Shown piece by piece: positions 36,261 to 46,198 of a stretch of 64,000 nt of DNA. The notes below the pieces were generated by a model, which was given only the letters and a program-made list of their open reading frames with translations, did not search any database and had not been told where the DNA came from. Within the stretch, counting starts at the first letter, position 1. Every line of letters starts with the position of its first letter. Made by a program: the position numbers and the translations under genes. This stretch comes from Lycocorax pyrrhopterus obiensis (lineage: Eukaryota; Chordata; Aves; Passeriformes; Paradisaeidae): the NCBI GenBank assembly GCA_014706295.1, contig JACSVZ010000024.1, positions 2,163,136 through 2,227,135 of the forward strand, in the 5' to 3' direction.

Positions 36261-36305
36261 GGCACTGACCAGTGTGGCACTGACCGGTGTGGCACTGACC
36301 AGTGT
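36261..36305. repeat. 15-bp minisatellite, three copies
   Basis: The unit GGCACTGACCAGTGT occurs at 36261-36275, 36276-36290 (one change, A to G) and 36291-36305. The unit contains an imperfect palindrome (CACTGACCAGTG). A degenerate fourth copy may follow. Confidence 0.95.
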
Positions 36306-36521
36306 GGCCCTCACCCTCACGGCACACAGCCATTGCACCTGGAGCAGCTCTGCAGAGCAGGGACATGCAGCACTGCAGATGAGGGGGAAATGTGCTCCCT
36401 GGGGCAGGGGACATCCAGCGAGTGAGCAGGGAAAGGACAAGATATTCCCAGATGTCAGGGCTGAAGGACGTCTGATGCTGACTCTGATCCTACTGATCAG
36501 AGTCCTCTACCCCTGCCCATG
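36306..36521. other. Single-copy DNA, nothing recognised
   Basis: Short interval between the minisatellite and a CR1 remnant, without recognisable content. Confidence 0.5.
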
Positions 36522-36573
36522 ATGGAGGAGTTGGAACCAGGTGATCTTTAAGATCCATTCTGTGAGTCTGTGG
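36522..36573 (+). mobile_element. CR1 LINE 3'-end remnant
   Basis: GGAGTTGGAACCAGGTGATC, then TTTAAGATCCATTCTGTGAGTCTGTGG, is the last 50 bp of a CR1 in plus orientation. Severely 5'-truncated. Confidence 0.82.
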
Positions 36574-37370
36574 TTTTTCTGCTCTTACACCATGCTCTGA
36601 CCGTGCATTTTGAAGCTGTGTTTGGGCCTGAGCATATGGAGACGTTGGGGACCAGAAAGACCACAGGAGCAGGAAGCAAAATCCCACAGAGCTCATGGTC
36701 GGGACACAGAGGACATACAGAGACATCCGGGAGCAGAAGGTAACAAAAGATGTTGGCAAAGGTGACAAGCACCCAAAGCACCCCGGGGACCAGCCCACAC
36801 CCCCAGGACAGAGTGGGATGCAGGGATGGGGTGCAGTGTTGGGGTGCAGTGTTCCTTGGGACAGGGAGCACCAGCTGTGGCACAGGGGCTGCCAGCCCTC
36901 ACATGCTCTGCATCCAGCCCTGCTGCACAAGCCAGACAGCCTGGCATTTTCCCTTATCAGTATCTTTCCATCTCTCCAATGTTCCAACCAAACACGTGCT
37001 CTTGCTTTAACAGCTCTGTTGACAGAGTCTGCCACAGTCTTTGTGAATGTCTTCCAAGGTCTAATTACCTCTATTATTAAAGACCTGCCTCACTTTTGGT
37101 CTCAGAATGTTTGGTTCTCACTTTCCTCTGCTGAACTTTGCTAATGTATTTATTACATTGATTCCTGGTACACCGGGGTCTGCAGGATCCCTTGTATGTA
37201 TTCAGCCCATTTTGAGCATGGTGGGCAGGACAAATCCCACGGCACTCTCATACCAGTGTGATTCTCTTCCCTTTGGTGTAAAGGCAGCTTCAGCAGAGCT
37301 GCTTGGGAACACCCTTTTATTCTGCTGCAGGTTAATTGTTATTAATTGTCCTTGATAATTGTTCGAGGAC
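36574..37370. other. Single-copy DNA, no gene recognised
   Basis: Overlapping frames at 36490-37144 on both strands have no recognisable domain. The unit GGGGTGCAGTGTT repeats twice near 36829-36851. Confidence 0.5.
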
Positions 37371-37377
37371 ATCATAG

Positions 37378-37414
<37 letters not shown>

Positions 37415-37578
37415 GGATGGTTTGGGTTTGAAGAGACCTTGAAGATCATCTTGTTCCACCCCCTGCCACGGGCAGGGACACCTTCCACTAGACCAGGTTG
37501 TTCCTGTCCAACCTGACTTTGGACACTTCCAGGGATGGAGCAGGCACAGCTTCTCTGGGCACCCTGTGCCAGTGACAC
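37371..37578 (-). mobile_element. CR1 LINE 3' fragment with expanded tail
   Basis: After the expanded tail the element reads GGATGGTTTGGGTTTGAAGA, GACCTTGAAGATCATCTTG, GCCACGGGCAGGGACACC and CACAGCTTCTCTGGGCACCC, a minus-strand CR1. The match ends at about 37578, where an ERVL-type LTR adjoins. The tail, normally repeats of AATCATAG, is replaced by a pure ATC run (37379-37411). Confidence 0.95.
37379..37411. repeat. (ATC)11 microsatellite inside a CR1 tail
   Basis: Eleven uninterrupted ATC units directly follow CATAGA of the CR1 tail. The array probably grew by slippage from the AATCATAG repeats of the element. Confidence 0.97.
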
Positions 37579-37583
37579 CTGTG

Positions 37584-38166
37584 TGTGCTGATTCCAGCTG
37601 GGGTAGAGTTAATTCTCTTCGCAGTGGCTGGCAGGGGGCTGTGTTTTGGATTTGTGCAGAACACGAGCTGATGATATAGAGATGTTTTTGTAATTGCTGA
37701 GCTTGCACATAGCCAAGGCCTTCTCAGCTTTTCGTACGGCCACACTGGGGAGAGAGTTGGGGGTCCATGGGAGGTTGGGAGGTGACACAGCCAGGACAGG
37801 TGACCCAAACTGACCAAAAGGATGTTCCAGACCATGACACCATGCTCAGTATATAAAGATGTAGGGAAGAAGGGGGAGGAGGGTAACATTTGGAGTTACA
37901 GCATTCCCAAGTCGCCGTTCCGCAGGATGGGGCCCTGCTCTCCTGGAGATGGATCAACACCTGCCTGCCCATGGGAAGCAGTGAATTAATTCCTTGTTTT
38001 GCTTTGCTTGGGTGCACAGCTTTTGCTTTCTCTATTGAACTGTCTTTATCTCAACCCATGAGTTCTCCAGCTTTTACCCTTCTGATTGTCTCCCTGATCC
38101 CATTGGAGGGGGAGTGAGCAAAACGGCTGCGACGGGCTGGGGTCTGGCTGGGGTTAAACCACAACA
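37584..38166 (+). mobile_element. Solo LTR, ERVL type
   Basis: A 583-bp LTR starting TGTGCTGATTCC and ending GGGGTTAAACCACAACA. It matches the widespread avian ERVL LTR consensus as I know it: GGGTAGAGTTAATTCTCTTC, ACTGACCAAAAGGATGTTCC, CTCCTGGAGATGGATCAACA and TTCCTTGTTTTGCTTTGCTT. TATAAA is at 37852-37857. The flanks are CTGTG (37579-37583) and CTGGG (38167-38171), a 5-bp target-site duplication with one mismatch, the size expected for ERVL. It adjoins the end of a CR1 fragment. No internal coding region is present. Confidence 0.9.
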
Positions 38167-41100
38167 CTGGGATACCTTTCACAACTACACCAGACCACTC
38201 CCCTCACCCCAGATAAAGGTGGAGCAGCTTTTATGGTAGATCACATGCTTGTGTTGGTCTCAAGTAGGGTAATGCTGTTCCTGTGGGCCACGGCCTGAAT
38301 TTTGGGTGACAGACCCTCCTGAGTGGAGGTTTGCAACAAGTCAGTCGTGCTGTCCTTTTCCAGGCACCTTCCCACCCCAGCACGGCTCTTCCATTCCGAG
38401 GCAGGGTACACTCACCCCTGCTGCAGCTCAGGGGAGTGTACAGGGAACAGGATGCTGCCTCTGTGGCAGGTGGCAGAAACACAGGTCTGGTCTTCAGGTA
38501 TGGTCACTGAAGACTTAAAGCCAGTGCCCATCTCACCTGAGCTTAGCCTCCTGAACAGCTCCAAACCTGTCATCTCGGCTTTCTCCTAAACCAGCACCAT
38601 CTGAAAGCAATTTGCCCATCCTGTAAGAGGAGCTCTGAAGAGCCATGAGGTTGGGTGTGATCTGTGCTGTATTTTCTTCATTACTGTGCCAACCATGTCC
38701 TTGGCTGCAAAACTCTGAATGCATCTCTTGCCTTTCCCAGCACACAGTAGTGTCAGATACAAGCCTTGCCAATGTTTAAAATCCTTAGGGACGTGTGAAC
38801 ATGGATCACAGGGTTGTTTATGCTGGATGGGACCACAGGAAGCTTTCATGAAAGGCAGTAGGACTATAGCAAAACTTCTGGGCTCCTCTGGCTTTCCAAA
38901 GTTTGGGTCTTCAGATACTGAGTATGCCTGGGGCTACCAGATAATGGGAGGGAACAAGAAGCGATAGTGAAGCTTTCGAAATCCTTAAATATCACTGTCA
39001 AAACAAGTTAGGTGTGAGCTAGAGGGGAGTTTTACCAGCATATCCAAGCCTCAGACACTGTCAGTGAAAAGACAGCTTATGCACAATTCAATAATTCTAT
39101 GTCCAACTTCCAGCATCAAACTTTCACTGCTCGCCCTGGTCCTTTGGGTTTAAGGGTGGGTGGAGGAGAAACTACCTAGTTCAGTGCCTTGTAAATTGAC
39201 TGGAAGGAAGAATAAATAGAGAACCAAAAGCATCTGCTTTTGGATGGATAATCTGATGGGCACAGCTTCAGCTTGTAGCTCCAGTCTCTGGAGAGAAAAC
39301 ACGCCACTGGTCTGCAAACTGGGAATGCCACGGCTGGGAAGGATCACGGGATGCACAGATTTTCTTAGGAGAAAGTCACTGAAGTAGATAAGGAGGCACC
39401 CTCAGCACATTCCCTGCAAGCCAGGTAGGACACGTTGATCTGCATTTTCCTGCGGGAAAACGAATGCATTTGGCAAAACTTGGGTGTATTTTGCATATGG
39501 CAATGTGGGGTTATGCAACCAAGCCCCACTCCAGAGCACTTCAGTAGATTTCTGAATAAATACATCAGGACTAATGTTTATTTATCAGAGACAATCCTTC
39601 TGTGAGACAGGCACATCCCATCTAATGCTGGTCCCTCGTACAGACCCTCCTCTGGTCCTTGTAGCTCCAGGCACAAGGCAGGGCCCTCAGACAGCCCTGA
39701 CTGTGCGGGTATCCTCAAAGCAGCTCAACTTCCCTTGCCCCATCCCTTTCCTTCCTTCCAACTAATCAATTTAGGAAATTTAAGGTATTTACAGCTTGGG
39801 ATCTCTTGTTTGTGGCAATGCAAATGAACCGCTGTCGGAGCTTGTCAGGCGCTGGAATACACAAAGCCTTTGTGATATGCTGATTGCTCACACCAGGCTC
39901 ACCCTCCTGCCAGGCGGCTGATTGAGTTGCCACCTTCCCAACTACTCTTTTCCCAGGCAGCTGCAGGGTGTGGCGCTACCAACATTTTTGTAGTGGCAAA
40001 GCCAGTTTGAGAAATTCCTGCCCCCACCCCTTCAGTTGTGTCAATACAGCTGTCTGGGGAGCTGTGTGGCAATTGCGATGGCTCACATGGGCACACACAG
40101 GCAATAATTGGGAGCAAGTACTTGTATACACCGGCTGATGTCAGCAGTGTGGTCAGAGGGAGCCCAGTGCAGCAGAGAGGACACCAAACTACAGCGAGAA
40201 CGAGCAGCCAGGGGGTGGAAAATCCTTAAACCCACTTTTCCCTGTGAAAACCTCATGAGCTGACACCCTGATGGCATCCCAGCCCTCCATGGCATGCCAG
40301 GCACCTGTAGGTCACATACTGGCTGGTCATCACCTGAGCAATGGCCAGCACAGGTTGGTGCCTTTCCCTTTCCACCAGTGGGCTGTGTAAGGCTTCTCCT
40401 GGGTGTGTGGAGACCCTGCATGTCTCCAGGGCAGGCTGCCATTCCACGGAATTTATAAAAGAGGTTCCTAGGGGATGTGAATCCCAAGAGAAGTTCAGAG
40501 ATGGGGTCTGATGCACCTTTAGGCTCCAGGGAGACTTGCCCTGTGAAAACACCTGGTCCCTGAAGCTACAGCTTGAGAGAAGCACGAGGGTGTGGATGAC
40601 TCTAAACAGAGCGAAAAACATCCCTGGCAAACCCACATGGTCCCCACCCCGGGATGAAATGGATAAGCCATATTGCTGACACAGCACAGAAACACTCAAC
40701 TCTCTTGGAGATACCCTGGAAAGATGGAAATGGGGGATGGAAAGGCTGAGTGGGTGCTGGAGATGGCAAAAGCCAGAAGGTCCAGGAAAAGTAAAGTCCG
40801 CTGCAGAGAGGTGGCCATGCTGGAGAGCATCTGTTGACAAGGACTTGATCCCTCCTTGAGGGCACCAAGCAGAAATGAGAGAAAGGGGTGCTCCCACCCA
40901 AAGGACTCACCCTCAGCCCTGAGCAGCTGATTTGTTCTTGTCTCAGAGAAGCTGAGGTTTCCCCATGGGACACTAAGGAAGGGTTCAGGATGCACTGGTT
41001 AAGGGATCTCCAAGTGAAAGTGTTTTCAGAAGGGGGAGGCTTAGAAGTGGCTTTTTTCGCACTGAATCTCTGAGAGTCAGGGCATGTGAGTGTGCAGCTG

Positions 41101-41982
41101 TGTCAGACTTGGCTGCCACCAACATGAGTGTGCTGGCACTGCTGGCAGAGGTTGGCCGCTCTTGCAGCTGGACCCATTGCACAGTGTGACACACAGGAAG
41201 TTTTGGGTCATCATTTTTAAGTGGACCATCAGCCCCATTGGGTTTCCTTATTCCTGCAGCGTGAATTTCTTCCTGTTTCTGAAAGGTTTGGAAAAGAGGG
41301 GAATTTTGTCTTTTAGTTTCTCCTGGATTTGAGCGGTTCCTAATTACACTGGAGGAGACAATTGTCTCCTAAGATAATGATCAGCATGGGGTGATGAAGA
41401 CCACCTGCCTCATGCCCCTGGAGAGGAGCAGCTGTGATAGCTGAAGGCTGGAAGTGTGCAGGGCTGGCAGCATACCAGCTTGGAAACAGCTTTGTAAGTC
41501 TTTGCTCTCCAGTGTCAGTGGCACAAAGAACAGCTTTGGTCTCAAATGTGTGTTTCCAGATATCATTTCCTAGACCTGTTCTACAGAGGGGAAGCTGAAA
41601 ATCAGTTTTAACAGAGAACAGGGCAAGAGTTTTCCACCTGCACTGCAGGTGACAGCAAGCTGGTGGTCAGACAGCCACCAGCTTGGTCCCTGGATCTAAC
41701 TAGGCATTGAGTGTACCCTGCCCCACCTGAGCAGTTGCCCATTCTCCTCTCCAACCATTCCCTCTCCTTCCTGCCCAACAGGCCAGAGACTGGTCCTGAG
41801 ACTTCACCATTCCCCAGCCTTGAGCATCATCCAGCACCTCTCTGTGTCAGTGGCCCTGCTGTCCCAAGTGGAAATGATGTGAAAGCCACAGTAACCAGGT
41901 AAACAACAGCCAACAAGAGCAGGGCAGTGGGTAATGCAGAGTGACATTTGGGAAACATGGACTAGTGTTGGCCCAGTGTGAG
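38167..41982. other. Single-copy DNA, no gene recognised
   Basis: No exon-like block or transposon is recognised. The 214-codon minus-strand frame at 40253-40897 has no domain and competes with other frames. An ATGCAAAT octamer at 39818-39825 lies in a repeat-free stretch (39770-39900) that could be regulatory; this is weak. Confidence 0.5.
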
Positions 41983-42046
41983 CAAGAGGCTGGACTAGAG
42001 ATCCCCACAGGTCCCTCCCAATCACCACTGCCGTGAGTCATTGATT
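41983..42046 (+). mobile_element. CR1 LINE 3'-end remnant
   Basis: GAGCAAGAGGCTGGACTAGA, then GATCCCCACAGGTCCCTCCCAATC, is a diverged terminal piece of a plus-strand CR1 (compare GTTGGACTAGATGACCTCC, AGGTCCCTTCCAAC). The final ATTCTRTG repeats are mostly lost. Confidence 0.78.
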
Positions 42047-42127
42047 TCAAGAATTCATAATATTCTTGTGTTTTCCAAGACCTGGCATCATCTGGTTCCC
42101 AAGACACCAAAAAGTGGCACCAGCACG

Positions 42128-42461
42128 TGTGAATGCTAAAAGCCTGGCTGCAGACAGATTTCTCCGTTTTCTGACAGTGTCTGTGTGAAAGCCTTGCTTT
42201 CTCACAGACGCTATGGGAAAACAGTTGGGAGATTTTGTAAACTATGGTATTGTTATGATACCAAGGAGAAAATATCTGAAGTAAGTGGTGTTGGGTTCAG
42301 CCAATCCCTCTGGGGGGTGCTTGGTCAGTGAACCAATAACCTTATGTCAGTCCAGCGTGCTAAGGGATATAAGCGAATTTGTAAATTAATAAAGGGTCGG
42401 TTTCTTCTCGTCCTAAACCGTCCATGTCGCTTTATTCCTCGGTCTCTGCTCGCTAGCGACA
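42128..42461 (+). mobile_element. Solo LTR, ERVK-like family, copy 2
   Basis: A 334-bp LTR starts TGTGAATGC and ends GCGACA. It is flanked by AGCACG (42122-42127) and AACACG (42462-42467), a 6-bp duplication with one mismatch. It shares with the copies at 18819 and 60623 the ACCAATNACCTTATG block (here ACCAATAACCTTATGTCAG), a TATAAG at 42368-42373 and AATAAA at 42388-42393. It is about 30 bp shorter than the other copies. No primer-binding site follows the 3' end, so it is a solo LTR. Confidence 0.85.
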
Positions 42462-45400
42462 AACACGAGAATGAAGGTCCATAACCTCTCCAGGAGCAAG
42501 CCAGGAAAACAAACCTCTGATCCTGCCATAAATTGTGTAACTTCAAGCTGAAACCATGAGAACTGTATAGATGCATGAGAAAAATTCCCTGGTGCCACAA
42601 AAATAATTGGTCCACAGCTGTCAGAGAAATACAGGAAATTAGAAAGATAAAATGGCCATCCTGAGGAGCAGCAGTGGCTTTATGAGCAGACAAGATGGCC
42701 TGGTGAAACCATGGACCAGAACAACAGCTGAGTCATGTAGACTTTGTAAAAATTGTGTTTGTAATAAATGCTGTCTGAGAGGAGCAGTTCTGCAAGAAAA
42801 CCACACTGAATTAGGTCGGGTTACCTGTACCTGAGACTCTGGGATTGTCACTGTGTGCTGAATTCCAGGGTTTAATAGCAGAATTCACGAGATGCAGCAG
42901 AATAAACAGTTATTGGGACTGATGTCAAAACTGATCTCTGCTTTTTGTTGGCAAAGCTTAGGTGCATCCTGATGGAGAACTGGGAAAGGGGCTCGAAATC
43001 AAGATGCAACCAAAGAGTTCAGTGTCACATGCATGTGTTAAAAGGAGAAGCAGCTGGGATCTGCACAGAGCAATGGGTTAAAAAGCTAATTGGTTTCTCC
43101 AGAGACCAAGAAAATGGTGCCAGGAGTTTTGAAATTAGCAGTGAAGATAAAAAGAGAAAGATGAGTGAATATGAGAGAATCCTGCAAGCATGAAATGAGC
43201 CTCTTCAAATGGGTTTTCACACAGAAACAGTGAAAAAGTGAGTGTAACCAACAGGTTTGTCAACGAGCTTTGGGCTCAGCTGCCCACTGGCTGGTTAATG
43301 CTTGGCAGAAATGAGCACTTTGGCAGCAATGAATCCTGTTTGATTTCAGGGAAAGGCTGTGATTCATGTTCCTTGCACTTTGTTTCTGTTGAATATTGCC
43401 ACTCTGGATTGTAGATGTAGACAAAAAGGAGGATGCGCAGGATGTGCTTCCAGGACACAGCCCCAGAGCAGGGACCAGCAGCTGTTTCTTGTTGGCTACA
43501 GCTCCAAATGCCAAACCTCTGCCGAGCCAGCCCTAGTTCAGCTCTAAGGATGCCCCCCATTCCTAAGGAATGCTGGTTTATCACAAACTCAACCCCATGA
43601 AACCATAAAAATTTTAGCTTTGAGCTGGATCTGAACAAGTTGCTCTCAGTTTTGTACCAGACCCAGGGCAAGGACTTCCTAAGTGAACACTCAGGCCATT
43701 GGCGTGTGCCCTGCTGTCTGTAGGGCACAACTTACCTTTCTGATTGTTCCAGCATGTGCTGATAGCTTGGTACCTATCCTCACACACCATCACACATGAT
43801 TTTGCACCTGAAAATTAATTTGAATGCGCATTTTGTTTCAACCCTTGATAGGAACCGAATGTTTTGCAGCTCAGATCTTTGAGGCAGAAAGATAATGACA
43901 ATTTTTGGATTGTATTTTCAGTTGAAATTAAAAGTATTTTAGTTCCTTGTCTTCCGGAATTTCCTGCCAGCGACCACATCTGGTCCACACACAGTTATAG
44001 AAACCAAGTTAGGCTGCAAAACACAGACAGGCCTGGCAATCACCAGACCCAACAGAAATATCTCCCAAACAGCCCCCTCTGAACAGTGACATTTGCTACC
44101 AGATTTATTTCCCATTTGCTGGCTCTGCTGATGGGCTATCGTCTCCATTGATTTTTTTTCCATTAAAACCACAAGTGCACAATCCTGCCTGTGGGAAGCA
44201 CACGCAGCCTGGCTGTTCCCAGGGGCTGGTTGCTCAGGGCATGGTCTGTGCTGCACCCCCTCCTCGCTGGGCTGGACAGGGCAGGTCCCCATCCTGCATC
44301 ACCTCCAGATCCTCCTCCCCCTGGCTGCTGTGATGGGGGCTCTGGAGACCCCGGCCTGGCCCTCACAGTGGGAGATGAAGAGAGAGAGTCAAAAGCGTGG
44401 CTGGAGGTCCTGCTGCCCTCCTCACACTGCCCTGCCTGCCACAGAGCCTGCAAGGGCTCCCAGGCCTGTTCTCACGCCGCGCAGGCGGCTCAAGCCCTGT
44501 CCTGCACAGGGACACGGTGCCCGGAGGTTCACTGTGAGCACAGGGCAGATAGAGGTGGGCACTGTCAGCATCCCAGGACCAGGACAGCCAGCCCTATCAA
44601 CCATCCTATGGTTTCAGGGACTAATCTGATGGAACAAAAGGCCACTGCTTTTGTCAGCACTGGACATTTCTTTCTGGCAGCAAAGGTCATCAGATGGCCA
44701 CTGAAGGGCGAATGTGCTGAGGAAAGTGCCCTTCCTTCAACGAGTGCCTCCACCAAACCTATATCCACATCTGCCCATCTCTGTCCCAGCAGCCACTGTC
44801 CCACAGGGCTGACCCCAGCTGGTCCCAGGCCACCCATCTTGCTGCCCGAGGCTGGGACCAGCAGTGCCTGCCCTCCTTCACCACTGTCCCAGCAGCTGCA
44901 GAGGGACAAGGACGATTTCACTGCTTGTCCTTCCCCAGGTGCCAACACACTGAAGAGCAGGTCATGGGACCGGGAAGGGTCAGCCCAAAGCAAGTAGAGC
45001 ACCAAGCTTTTCCCAGTTCAAACACAAATGGTTTGATGAGAGCCTGGAAATACTGGTGTTTAATGGCCTGAGAGATTGAAATATGCCCAAGCTCATGGCC
45101 ACCCACAGAACCAGCTGCCCGGGGCAGTTTGCAGCCCATGTTTCCACCCTCCCTAACATACCTTGCTTTCCAGTCTGTCTTCCAAAAGCCCATCTCACTT
45201 CCCAATCTGTCTTCTGAAAGCCCACACCACCAGCTCCAGGCACACACAGAGCAACCTCAGACACCAACAGGGCCACTGCCAGCCCAGCCCTATCTCCCCA
45301 AGGAGCCCCAGCCATCCTTCTCTCCTGCCCTAATGTGCTGCAAGTTGATCTCATGAATGGTGACCTGCAGAAGCCCTGCCAGATGCTGAGGAAGCTCCAC

Positions 45401-46070
45401 AAGAACTGTGCTGACTTCTTCATCGTAGTGAGAAGATGCTGTCCTCTCCTGCTTCATACTCAGGACATCTCTGTCCTCCCCCAGCCTGGGTGGCAGGGAC
45501 ATCTCTTGGTTCCACCACGGTGGCAGCAGAAAGAGATGAAGGTGAAGATGAAGGCTGCATGCTCAGCCCAGCCAGCTGCACACTGTTTTATGGTAGAAGG
45601 ACAAAAAAGGGATTCAGAGTTTGCAAATGGTCACAGAGAGGACTTACAGTTGTTCTGCTTCTTGTGGGCATTAGTAAGAACTCTGCTGGATTCTCTGCTG
45701 TTCAGGGAAGTATTTCCTTACACCCTGAACCATTTCCAAGATGGCATTAAGCTCCACAGAGCTCATACTTTGACAACATTCCCTTGTGCACGCACCTTCT
45801 CCAGCTGGTAGGTGGCAGTTCTCCATGCACAAGTCCCCACAACATATAGTCCAGCCTAGGCACTAAACATTAAGCATGACATTTAGAAATTACCAATAAT
45901 TTATAAATTTTGTGACTGTCAATCTGCCCAGCAATGCTGACATTTAAGGAAATTGTCCTACTTCTTCCCCTTACAGGGAACTCTTGAGGACTGTCCTTAC
46001 GAGAGGCATCTCAAATACTCTTTTTTGCCTTCTTCGATGAGGTTTCTCAGATATATTTTACAGTCATCTT
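42462..46070. other. Single-copy DNA, no gene recognised
   Basis: The longest frame is 44191-44997 on the plus strand (268 codons), rich in Pro, Ser, Ala and Cys and without a recognisable domain; antisense frames of similar quality overlap it. No transposon is recognised and I see no convincing exon. Confidence 0.45.
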
Positions 46071-46198
46071 TCCTTGAGATTTTCAAAACTCAACTGGACA
46101 ATGCCCTGAGGAACTGAGGGTTCTAAACAACTTGAAGTGAGCCCTGCTTGAAGCAGAAGGTTGACCAGAGACTTCCAGACACCCCTCTGAACTGAAAT
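46071..46198 (+). mobile_element. CR1 LINE 3' fragment, old copy
   Basis: CTTGAGATTTTCAAAACTCA, then ACTGGACAATGCCCTGAGGAAC, CCTGCTTGAAGCAGAAGGTT and GACCAGAGACTTCCAGACACC, matches the plus-strand CR1 3' region with much divergence. The terminal ATTCTRTG units are not recognisable. One of the oldest copies here. Confidence 0.8.

Noticed and set aside
42652..42834. Cys-rich 60-codon frame downstream of the solo LTR as a retroviral accessory gene
   Set aside because: The cysteine cluster is short and without context; the LTR has a target-site duplication on both sides, so the sequence downstream is host DNA.
45290..45502. Minus-strand frame with protein-like composition as a pseudogene
   Set aside because: No family recognised, no poly-A tail or target duplication, and an overlapping frame on the plus strand is equally open.
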